A stretch of 64,000 bases of DNA, taken from Coprobacillus cateniformis (GTDB taxonomy: Bacteria; Bacillota_I; Bacilli_A; Erysipelotrichales; Coprobacillaceae). Shown one piece after another: positions 56,897-64,000 of this stretch. Location of the stretch: NCBI RefSeq assembly GCF_009767585.1, contig NZ_WSNW01000001.1, positions 3,184,041 through 3,248,040 on the forward strand, read 5' to 3'. The notes beneath the pieces were generated by a model, which saw nothing but the letters and a program-made list of their open reading frames with translations, had not been told where the DNA came from and did no database searches. The position numbers were made by a program, and so were the translations under genes. The first letter of the stretch is position 1. Each line of letters opens with the position of its first letter.

Positions 56897-58673
56897 TAAA
56901 ACAATTGCTGGGCGTTATGTCTTAAAGGACTTGATTGGTCAAGGTGGAATGGCTGATGTCTATTTGGCTGATGATAAGATTTTAAAAAGAACTGTTGCAG
57001 TTAAAATTATGCGTTCATCTTTAACAGGAGATCCTGTTTATGTCACACGTTTTCATCGTGAAGCAAGTGCAGCAGCTGCTTTATCACATAAAAATATCGT
57101 TGAAATTTATGATGTAGGTGATGAAGAAGACGATTATTATATTGTTATGGAATATGTCCCAGGACAAACTTTAAAAGAGTTGATTCGTAAACGTGGAGCT
57201 CTTCATTTTGTAGAAGCTGTTGACATTATGCGACAGGTTGTGAGTGCAACTGCTAAAGCTCATTCTATGGGGATAGTTCATAGAGATTTAAAACCACAAA
57301 ATATTATGGTTACAGATAGTGGTGTTGTTAAGATAGGAGATTTTGGTATTGCTTCTATCCAATCTTTATCACAAGTCACTCAAACAGATACAATTATGGG
57401 GTCATTACATTATTTAGCGCCTGAAATAGCACGTGGTGAAAAAGCGACATCTCAAAGTGATATTTATGCATTGGGAATTGTTTTTTATGAATTATTAAGG
57501 GGAGAGGTACCTTTTAATGGTGAATCACCTGTTAATATTGCTTTAAAGCATATGCGTGATGATATTCCTTCAGTGAGAACTTTTAATCCTTCTATTCCTC
57601 AATCAGTTGAAAATATCATTATAAAAGCAACAGCGAAGAATATTCAAGATCGTTATCAATATGCTAATGATATGTTGGAAGACTTAATGACATGTTTAAC
57701 ACGTGATAATGAAGAAAAGCTTGTTTTTGATTATCACGATGGAGAAGAATCAGCAACAATTGTGGCTGAGGAAAAAGACTTCTTTACGCAAACGCAAATG
57801 CGTCCAACACCTATTGAAGAGGAAGTCGAAGAGGTTAAAAAAACAATAGATAAAAAGAAAATAGCAATTATAGGTGGCTGTGTCGCAGGTGCTTTACTCA
57901 TTTTCTTGCTTATTTATTTTATTTTCTTAAAACCAGCAGATACGATTAAACTTAGAGATGTCAGAAATATGACTAAAGAAGAGGCTATTACAATTTTGAC
58001 AGATGAAGGTTTTAAGGTTGATGATGTTGTGAAACAGGAAGTAAGTGATGATGTGGAAGAGGGACGAGTTATTACAACTGATCCAGCACCACTAACGGCA
58101 GTAAAAAAAGGAGATACAATTGTTTTAACGGTATCTTCAGGAACATATGTTGTGATTGAGGATTACACTGGTAAAGATTTTGAAACGGTTGCTAAGAATT
58201 TGGAAGAACTTGGCTTGAATGTTAAAAAAGAAGAGGAAATAAGTGATACAGTTGATAAGGGGAAAATCATCAGTCAGTCTCTTGATTCTGGAGAAAAATT
58301 GAAACCTGATGAAGCAAAATCAACGACTATTACTTTAACTGTTTCTAAAGGTTATGAATCAACTGTGCCAAATGTTTATGGTCAAGATATTACAACAGCA
58401 AAAGATATTCTTGAAAAAGCAGGATTTAAAGTCACTTTGAAAGTCCTGACACCACCAACAACAGCTGCTGAAATTCAAACAATGAAAATCAATGTGGTTC
58501 AAAGTCAATCAATTAAAGCTTTTACAGTGGTATATAAGAAAAATCAGGAGATTATATTAGAATATTATGATCATAAACCTGATTTACCTGCTGATAATCC
58601 AACAACTCCTGGGACTGATGAACCAAACAATTCAGGAAATGATAGTGGAACTACAACAAATCCAACAAATTAA
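56883..58673 (+). CDS. prkC: Membrane Ser/Thr protein kinase with PASTA repeats (PrkC/Stk1)
   Basis: A 596-residue eukaryotic-like kinase. Gly loop GQGGMADVY (19-27), ATP Lys41, HRDLKPQN (catalytic Asp135) and DFG (153-155). One TM helix (about 325-345) leads to three extracellular PASTA repeats (about 350-560) that sense muropeptides or lipid II (family knowledge). The C-terminal tail is Pro/Thr/Asn-rich. ATG 56883 follows AAAGGAG; an in-frame TTG at 56874 is less likely. Paired with prpC it controls cell-wall growth and stress responses. Confidence 0.96.
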   Translation: MSHVNKTIAGRYVLKDLIGQGGMADVYLADDKILKRTVAVKIMRSSLTGDPVYVTRFHREASAAAALSHKNIVEIYDVGDEEDDYYIVMEYVPGQTLKELIRKRGALHFVEAVDIMRQVVSATAKAHSMGIVHRDLKPQNIMVTDSGVVKIGDFGIASIQSLSQVTQTDTIMGSLHYLAPEIARGEKATSQSDIYALGIVFYELLRGEVPFNGESPVNIALKHMRDDIPSVRTFNPSIPQSVENIIIKATAKNIQDRYQYANDMLEDLMTCLTRDNEEKLVFDYHDGEESATIVAEEKDFFTQTQMRPTPIEEEVEEVKKTIDKKKIAIIGGCVAGALLIFLLIYFIFLKPADTIKLRDVRNMTKEEAITILTDEGFKVDDVVKQEVSDDVEEGRVITTDPAPLTAVKKGDTIVLTVSSGTYVVIEDYTGKDFETVAKNLEELGLNVKKEEEISDTVDKGKIISQSLDSGEKLKPDEAKSTTITLTVSKGYESTVPNVYGQDITTAKDILEKAGFKVTLKVLTPPTTAAEIQTMKINVVQSQSIKAFTVVYKKNQEIILEYYDHKPDLPADNPTTPGTDEPNNSGNDSGTTTNPTN

Positions 58674-58689
58674 AGAAAGAGGTGTGTAA

Positions 58690-59565
58690 ATGCAAAGCGG
58701 AAGAATTATTAAAGCGTTATCTGGATTTTACTATGTAGAGAGTGAGGAAAAAATATATCAGTGTCGGGCAAGAGGAAAATTTAGAAAAAATGATCAAACG
58801 CCATTGGTAGGAGATTTTTGTGAATTCTCTATAGAAAATGAAGTGGAAGGGTATATTCTTAAACTTTTGCCACGAAAAAACGCATTAGTGAGACCTCCTA
58901 TTTGTAATGTTGATCAGGCACTTTTGGTTTTTTCTGCTAAAGAGCCTGATTTAAACACGCTTTTATTAAATCGATTTTTAATACTTATTGAGCATCTTCA
59001 TATTGAGCCACTAATTTGTATATCTAAAATGGATTTAGCTGTACAAAAAGATGTTCATCAACTCATGTTTCCATATGAAGCAGCTGGATATCGTGTTTAT
59101 TATGTAAGTGCACAAGAAAACCAAGGGATAGAGGAGATTAAACACTTATTCAAGAAAAAAGTCACTGTTATCACTGGTCAAAGCGGAGTTGGCAAATCAA
59201 GCCTTCTTAATGCATTAGATATTCATTTGAATATTGAAACAAATGAGATTTCTAAAGCTTTGGGAAGAGGAAAGCATACAACACGTCATGTTGAACTGTT
59301 AAAGATGTATGATGGGTATGTTGCCGATACTCCTGGTTTTTCTTCATTAGAATTAACAATGGAACCAATTGAACTTGCTCATAGTTATCATGATTTTGAA
59401 GAGTTATCACAACTCTGTAAGTTTAGAGGATGTCTTCATGATAGTGAACCTTATTGTGCAGTTAAAGAGGCGGTCACTGATGAAAGGATATCCCAGGAAA
59501 GGTATGAAGATTATTTATCGTTCTTAAAAGAAACAAAAGCATTAAAGGAGAAGAAATATGGTTAA
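58690..59565 (+). CDS. rsgA: Ribosome small-subunit-dependent GTPase RsgA
   Basis: A 291-residue circularly permuted GTPase for 30S maturation. An N-terminal OB fold is followed by G4 SKMD, then G1 GQSGVGKSS (about 163-171), G2 KHTTRHVEL and G3 DTPGFSSLEL, the permuted order diagnostic of RsgA. A C-terminal zinc motif is CKFRGCLHDSEPYC. AGAGGTGTG precedes the ATG. It overlaps rpe by 8 bp. Confidence 0.96.
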   Translation: MQSGRIIKALSGFYYVESEEKIYQCRARGKFRKNDQTPLVGDFCEFSIENEVEGYILKLLPRKNALVRPPICNVDQALLVFSAKEPDLNTLLLNRFLILIEHLHIEPLICISKMDLAVQKDVHQLMFPYEAAGYRVYYVSAQENQGIEEIKHLFKKKVTVITGQSGVGKSSLLNALDIHLNIETNEISKALGRGKHTTRHVELLKMYDGYVADTPGFSSLELTMEPIELAHSYHDFEELSQLCKFRGCLHDSEPYCAVKEAVTDERISQERYEDYLSFLKETKALKEKKYG

Positions 59566-60202
59566 GGTTGCACCTTCAGTATTATCAGCAAATTTTGCTG
59601 AATTAAAGAAAGATTTGGATATGATAAAAGCATGTGGTGCTGATTGGATTCACTATGATGTTATGGATGGACATTTTGTTCCTAATATTTCATTTGGTTA
59701 TAGTATTTTAAAAGATATATCAAAAGTAACTGATATGTATTTAGATGTCCATTTGATGATTAGTCATCCTATGAAGTATGTTGATGAATTTATTAAAGCT
59801 GGAGCTTCATTAATAACATTTCATGTTGAAGCAATGGCAAACGAAACATCAACAAGAGAGTTAATTCAACATATTCAAAATCAAGGAATTCATGTTGGTT
59901 TAAGCATTAAACCAACAACACAGGTTGATGAAATTGAAAAGTATTTAGATGATGTAGATTTGGTTTTGGTTATGAGTGTTGAACCTGGATTTGGAGGACA
60001 GTCTTTCCAACATCAAGCAATTGATAAAATTAGAAAATTACATTCTCTAAAAAATGGAAGACACTTTATTATTGAAGTTGATGGGGGAATCAATGCTGAG
60101 ACAGGTCTTTTGTGTAAAGAAGCTGGTGTTGATGTGCTGGTTGCAGGAAGTTATGTTTTCCAAGCAGATAATTGTCAAAAGGCTATTGATTCTTTAAAAT
60201 GA
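59558..60202 (+). CDS. rpe: Ribulose-phosphate 3-epimerase
   Basis: A 214-residue TIM-barrel enzyme of the pentose phosphate pathway. APSVLSANFAELKKD, WIHYDVMDGHFVPNISFG (catalytic Asp), LDVHLMI, VMSVEPGFGGQ and IEVDGGIN are family motifs. AAGGAGAAGAAAT in the end of rsgA is the ribosome site. Its stop overlaps the thiN start (ATGA). Confidence 0.96.
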   Translation: MVKVAPSVLSANFAELKKDLDMIKACGADWIHYDVMDGHFVPNISFGYSILKDISKVTDMYLDVHLMISHPMKYVDEFIKAGASLITFHVEAMANETSTRELIQHIQNQGIHVGLSIKPTTQVDEIEKYLDDVDLVLVMSVEPGFGGQSFQHQAIDKIRKLHSLKNGRHFIIEVDGGINAETGLLCKEAGVDVLVAGSYVFQADNCQKAIDSLK

Positions 60203-60789
60203 AAATAGGAATTTATTGTGGTGTAGATGTTGGAAATGTAAGGGATTTGACACTTGATTATATTGGTGTGGATCGAGGTGTCTCACATTTGTTGAAGCAA
60301 AATATTACACCTATTATTGCTTTAGGGGATATGGATTCTATTGAAGATATAACATTGTTAAATGGACTTGATGTTGATCAAGTATCAAGTATTAAAGATG
60401 ATACTGATACTGCTTTGGCTATTAAATATGCGATTGCGAAGGGCTATGATGAGATTGATTTGTATGGTGTAACGCAAAGGCGTATGGATCATTTTCTTGC
60501 AGTTTTGTGTCTATTAGAACAATATCAAAATTATGCAATTACAATATATGATCAACAAAATAAAATCTTTGTTTTAAGACCAGGAATACATACAATACCA
60601 AAAGATGGTTATCATTACTTTTCATTGTTTGCCTTTAAAGAAAGTTTTATTACACTTAAGGAATGTCATTATCTTCTTAATCACTATCATTTAATTAGAC
60701 ATGATCCTTTATGTGTATCGAATCAAATGAATAATGATTATGCAATTGTTGAAAATACAGAATCTGTTTTATTTATTCAATCGCAATAA
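60199..60789 (+). CDS. thiN: Thiamine pyrophosphokinase
   Basis: A 196-residue enzyme transferring pyrophosphate from ATP to thiamine. IGVDRGVSHLLKQNITPIIALGDMDSI holds the acidic metal-binding residues. DDTDTALAIKYAIAKGYDEIDLYGVTQRRMDHFLA is the second signature. The C-terminal beta domain is recognisable but divergent (HTIPKDGYHYFSLFAF). It overlaps rpe by 4 bp. A salvage role for imported thiamine is likely. Confidence 0.93.
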   Translation: MKIGIYCGVDVGNVRDLTLDYIGVDRGVSHLLKQNITPIIALGDMDSIEDITLLNGLDVDQVSSIKDDTDTALAIKYAIAKGYDEIDLYGVTQRRMDHFLAVLCLLEQYQNYAITIYDQQNKIFVLRPGIHTIPKDGYHYFSLFAFKESFITLKECHYLLNHYHLIRHDPLCVSNQMNNDYAIVENTESVLFIQSQ

Positions 60790-60807
60790 AGAAAGAAGGA
60801 AGAAATA

Positions 60808-61707
60808 ATGTTTCAAATTGTAACGGATGGATCATGTGATTTAGAACAAGCTTTAGTTGAACAATATCAATTGCATGTTGTGCCATTTTATATTACTAAA
60901 GATGGGTTAACTCATCAAAAAGAAAAAGAAGATATTTCTGTTGAAGAATTTTATCAATTTATGGTTGATCACATAGATGTTTTTCCTAAAACATCTATGC
61001 CATCTGTTCAAGATTATATGAGAGTTTTTGAATCTATTCTAGAAAATAAAGAGGATATTTTATGTATCTGTATTACAACAAAGTTTTCAGGTTCATATAA
61101 TAGTGCTTTGACAGCTAAACAAATGTTAGAAGCACATTATCCTTTACAACGTATAACAATTATTGATTCGACAGTCAATACTGTGCTTCAAGGATTGTTA
61201 GTCTTAGAAGCAGGAAAAATGCGTTTAAATGGCTATGAATATGCTGAAGTGATTGAAAAAATTGAGATGATTAAAGAAACAGGAAGAATCTTTTTTACAG
61301 TTGGCAATTTTGAATATTTGATTCATGGAGGACGTATTGGCAAAGTTGCTGGTGTTGCTGCTAAGACATTAGGGATTAAACCATTGATTGTTTTACGTGA
61401 TGGGGAAATCTTTGCATCTGGTGTGACAAGAGGTAGGGAAAAGTCAAAACGTAAAGTCATTGAAAATGTCATTGATTATTTTCGAGAGAATCATTTAAAC
61501 CCATATGATTATGCATTTTGTGTGGGTTATGGTTACGATAAAAAAGAAGGTGAAGTGTTTCAAAAACTTTTAGAGTCTTCTTTGAAAGAAAAGTTATCTG
61601 GTTTTAATGAACCTATATTCATTCAGCATATTGGAGCAACTATTGGAGTCCATACTGGACCATATCCTATAGGTGTTGGGTTGATTAAAAAATATAATAA
61701 ATCATGA
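60808..61707 (+). CDS. DegV-family fatty-acid-binding protein (FakB-like)
   Basis: A 299-residue protein. IVTDGSCDLEQALVEQY and the FPKTSMPSVQDY plus TKFSGSYNSA motifs are the DegV lipid-binding pattern. GNFEYLIHGGRIGKVAG and the C-terminal IGVHTGPYPIGVGL follow. DegV proteins present bound fatty acid to FakA kinase in known cases; no fakA is in the window. It is 18 bp after thiN and ends the operon. Confidence 0.92.
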   Translation: MFQIVTDGSCDLEQALVEQYQLHVVPFYITKDGLTHQKEKEDISVEEFYQFMVDHIDVFPKTSMPSVQDYMRVFESILENKEDILCICITTKFSGSYNSALTAKQMLEAHYPLQRITIIDSTVNTVLQGLLVLEAGKMRLNGYEYAEVIEKIEMIKETGRIFFTVGNFEYLIHGGRIGKVAGVAAKTLGIKPLIVLRDGEIFASGVTRGREKSKRKVIENVIDYFRENHLNPYDYAFCVGYGYDKKEGEVFQKLLESSLKEKLSGFNEPIFIQHIGATIGVHTGPYPIGVGLIKKYNKS

Positions 61708-61733
61708 GAAACGTCTTGTTACGTTTCTTTTTT
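61707..61733 (+). terminator. Terminator of the priA-degV operon
   Basis: Stem AGAAACGT/ACGTTTCT and six Ts. Confidence 0.88.
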
Positions 61734-61911
61734 AGCTATGAATTGTTAATGTATAAATATAGTTAGTTGATTTAAAATGCTAAAAATAAAAAAGTTAAAC
61801 TGACATCTTTGTGAATGTTGAAAGTGGAGAGTATTGATGTTTCACTATAAAAGAAGAATCTTAAAAGTCATCATATAAAATATATTTCGACAGGGAAAAT
61901 ATCATTTTCAA

Positions 61912-61946
61912 AATAAAACACAACTTATTATGCATAGGTTGTGTTT
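61912..61946 (-). terminator. Terminator after vanY (minus strand)
   Basis: ACACAAC/GTTGTGT stem followed on the minus strand by TTTTATTTT. Confidence 0.7.
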
Positions 61947-61957
61947 GTTTGTAATAT

Positions 61958-63163
61958 TTATTTTGTTATGAGACAATCTGAACCTAAACCATAATGTAAA
62001 ACATATTCTTCTAATGTCCAATTATTATCATGAATGATTTTAGCAATCTCTTTACCTACATAACGAAAATGCCATGGTTCATTGGTTGTTCCTGTCATCT
62101 TGGAATTGTGACTAGGATAACGTAAGATATAGCCATATCGATGTGCATTGGCAACAACCCATTTGTATTCTGGAGTATCACCAAAGAAACGCCATTCCCC
62201 ATCAATAACACTTTGGCTTGTTAAATCGACACCAAGACCTAATTGGTGCTCACTTGACCCAGGGATGGCAACAAGGCTATCAGCAGTGACTTGATCATAT
62301 TTTTGATGATATTCATCATAAATATCTTTTTGTTCTTGATAAGAACGATATGCACTTTTGATGGCAAGATGTAAATTTTCTTTAGAAGCATCTTGTGCCA
62401 TAAGTTCGAGAGCTTCAGATGCCTCTTTTCTTAATTGTCTATTTGTACAATCCTGACTGAAAATAATATTTGGTGTGACGAGATCGTTAGGTATATAATC
62501 AGATGCAATTTGAAACCCTTTTTTAATGATAGTGGCAAGTGAATCAGGATTAATAATTTGATACGTTCTATTCACCTTGTTTTGAGAATTGATAAATGGA
62601 TAAGAGATAGATAAAACAGCTTCAAGAGGTTGTTTTTGTGAATCTATATACGCTTTCAAATCAGTATAAATTACACCTGTTATATCAAGATATGATTTTG
62701 TTTGCTGATAGTTTAAATTCTGTTTTGTGATATATTCAAAATCACTTAATTGTGCTTTTTTCATCATCTGACATAACACATCATCTGAATAATTTAATTC
62801 TTTAAGTTTGTCATAGTATTTCTGATAGAATGTATCAATATATGCAATAACATCTTTCTTTGATAATTGGCTATGTAATTTTTGATAATAAGCATATTCT
62901 TGATAATGATTTTCATTTTCTAATTCATTCCAAGATTCTAAACTATTGATTTTATCATTGTTTAAAAAACTTTTGATTTCTTCGTCATCAAGTTTTAGAA
63001 TCATATTTTGTTCTGTTAAACTATATCCTTTGAAAGCCAGTTGGATTCTTGTCCATTGGAAGAACATAAGAACTGTCAAGCATATAACAACAATAGGAAT
63101 AATTAAAATACGTTTAGAAAAAGAGCGTTTTTGATTATAGTAAGAACGTTTGGGTGTTTTCAT
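61958..63163 (-). CDS. VanY/M15B-family D-alanyl-D-alanine carboxypeptidase
   Basis: A 401-residue membrane-anchored peptidase. A basic start and one TM helix (about 18-36) precede a long extracellular stalk-like region (about 40-245). The C-terminal M15B domain has AYRSYQEQKDIYDEY, SSEHQLGLGVDL (zinc His and Asp) and NEPWHFRYVG (zinc His with catalytic Glu). It should trim the terminal D-Ala of peptidoglycan stems. The ATG follows AAAGGAAAT and overlaps the alr end by 29 bp. No van resistance genes are nearby, so wall remodelling is more likely than resistance. Confidence 0.92.
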   Translation of the reverse strand: MKTPKRSYYNQKRSFSKRILIIPIVVICLTVLMFFQWTRIQLAFKGYSLTEQNMILKLDDEEIKSFLNNDKINSLESWNELENENHYQEYAYYQKLHSQLSKKDVIAYIDTFYQKYYDKLKELNYSDDVLCQMMKKAQLSDFEYITKQNLNYQQTKSYLDITGVIYTDLKAYIDSQKQPLEAVLSISYPFINSQNKVNRTYQIINPDSLATIIKKGFQIASDYIPNDLVTPNIIFSQDCTNRQLRKEASEALELMAQDASKENLHLAIKSAYRSYQEQKDIYDEYHQKYDQVTADSLVAIPGSSEHQLGLGVDLTSQSVIDGEWRFFGDTPEYKWVVANAHRYGYILRYPSHNSKMTGTTNEPWHFRYVGKEIAKIIHDNNWTLEEYVLHYGLGSDCLITK

Positions 63164-64000
63164 TAATGATATTTCCTTTCTTTATATAAACTTTTGGAAG
63201 ACGTTGACCAATACGACTTAAAATCTCATTAGATATTGTATGTGCATTTTTAGCCAATTCTTCTATACCAATTGTTTGTTGATGATTATGACCAATAAAA
63301 GTGACAATATCATTGAGTTGTACATCTTTTAAAGAAGTCACATCAATCATTAATTGATCCATACATATTCTTCCCACAATTGGTATTTTTTTACCGCGAA
63401 CCAAGACATCTTGATTTTGTGAAAGCTGACGAGGAAGTCCATCTGCATATCCTAGAGGAACAACTGCAATCAGACTGTCTTTTTCAAGTGTATATGTTCT
63501 CCCATAACCAAGTGAAGAGCCGGCGGGGTAATGATGCAGACAAGCAATATGTGATTGGATTGATAAAACTGGTTGTAAATTCAGATGGTTTTTCATATAG
63601 TCATCAGTACTAGATTGCACTCCGTACAAAGCAATTCCCATACGAGCATAATCGTAATGATAGTCAGGGTAATTTAAAAGACCATAACTGCTTTGGATGT
63701 GGACTTTGCCAACATCATAACCAAATTCCTGGAGTTGATGTATTGTTTGATTAAAGTTTAAGAACTGTTGCTTAGTAAAATGAATGTCCTCCATCTTTGA
63801 ACTGTCAGCAACACATAAATGAGAGAATACACCCTCAACATGTAAGTAAGGTAATTCAAAAAGTCGTCGAATATGTGTTAAATCATGATAATCAGCACCT
63901 AGACGATGCATACCTGAATCAATTTTTATATGGATTTGTAAAGGCAGCTGCATAGCATTTAATTGTTGACCATAATCATAGTCAATAACTGTTTGAATTA
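63135..64000 (-). CDS. alr: Alanine racemase (5' end beyond the window)
   Basis: The reading frame continues past the window edge; 288 codons are visible. They include the barrel segment IHIKIDSGMHRLG, SHLCVADS, HIQSSYGLLNYP, YARMGIALYG, the catalytic tyrosine in GYGRTYTLEKDSLIAVVPLGYADG and RICMDQLMIDVT. The PLP lysine near residue 40 lies outside. It interconverts L- and D-alanine for peptidoglycan. Its end overlaps the vanY start, coupling D-Ala supply with D-Ala trimming. Confidence 0.93.
   Translation of the reverse strand, partial: IQTVIDYDYGQQLNAMQLPLQIHIKIDSGMHRLGADYHDLTHIRRLFELPYLHVEGVFSHLCVADSSKMEDIHFTKQQFLNFNQTIHQLQEFGYDVGKVHIQSSYGLLNYPDYHYDYARMGIALYGVQSSTDDYMKNHLNLQPVLSIQSHIACLHHYPAGSSLGYGRTYTLEKDSLIAVVPLGYADGLPRQLSQNQDVLVRGKKIPIVGRICMDQLMIDVTSLKDVQLNDIVTFIGHNHQQTIGIEELAKNAHTISNEILSRIGQRLPKVYIKKGNIINENTQTFLL

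Noticed and set aside
61837..61878. Thirteen-codon ORF after GGAGAG in the degV/vanY gap
   Set aside because: Very short, no promoter visible, and no further support. It may be a chance ORF in AT-rich DNA.
61958..64000. Vancomycin-resistance operon
   Set aside because: VanY and a racemase alone are common housekeeping wall enzymes. No ligase, VanH/X or VanRS sensor pair is seen in the window.
1..64000. CRISPR array, tRNA, rRNA or prophage
   Set aside because: I saw no regularly spaced repeats, no tRNA-like cloverleaf with conserved GTTCRA arm, no rRNA signature and no phage structural genes.

Overview
The window is about one third G+C and dense with genes. Its content points to a low-GC Firmicute: AAGGAGG-type ribosome binding sites, a T-box, a CIRCE element, a c-di-GMP-I riboswitch, PadR/DUF1700, an ECF vitamin transporter, VanY, and the conserved blocks comN-recJ-apt-rel and priA-rsmB-rlmN-prpC-prkC-rsgA-rpe-thiN. 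The nearest guess is an Erysipelotrichia/Coprobacillaceae-like gut anaerobe. That is an inference from gene style, since no rRNA or tRNA is present to confirm it.

Layout. 1-2.9 kb: minus-strand operon for pantothenate uptake and CoA synthesis (ECF S component, coaBC, coaX). 3-8.2 kb: rubrerythrin, an amino-acid:Na+ symporter, a PadR/DUF1700/small membrane protein operon and a lone flotillin. 8.2-13.3 kb: an SPL-like radical SAM protein, a complete IS1182-type element sitting in a terminator palindrome, an RpiR regulator and a GH1 phospho-beta-glucosidase. 13.3-20.4 kb: a c-di-GMP riboswitch ahead of a surface protein, a MATE pump with an AraC-GNAT fusion, and a MerR-controlled ABC exporter. 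20.5-27 kb: a second GH1 enzyme, an XRE-CPBP protease pair, an S51 peptidase, a uracil/xanthine permease, a second SPL-like radical SAM protein and a cupin. 27-39 kb: LysR, a PH-domain protein, CIRCE-htpG, a nitroreductase, GNAT, DUF2812, a Pho-box-linked Na/Pi cotransporter, an ABC exporter, enolase and GrpB. 39-44 kb: a hydrolase, long hairpins, and a T-box-controlled polar amino-acid ABC transporter with an aminotransferase. 44-50.8 kb: SpoVB-like flippase, ComN, RecJ, Apt, Rel and an NDK-like protein. 50.8-51.6 kb: an orphan transcription unit. 51.6-61.7 kb: the priA to degV housekeeping operon. 62-64 kb: VanY and alanine racemase (cut by the window edge).

Regulation is unusually easy to read from the DNA here. 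There is a PerR-like dyad at rubrerythrin, a PadR dyad inside its promoter, a 19-bp-spacer MerR promoter, shared GTTTCAT/ATGAAAC dyads at both GH1 genes, a CIRCE at htpG, an 11-bp-phased Pho box at the phosphate transporter, a T-box at the amino-acid importer and a c-di-GMP riboswitch at the adhesin. The least explained stretch is 50.81-51.44 kb. It has a promoter, a 38-codon ORF with a perfect Shine-Dalgarno, several helices and a strong terminator, but no recognisable gene. It is my best candidate for something undescribed. No CRISPR array, prophage, tRNA, rRNA or recognised defence system was found.
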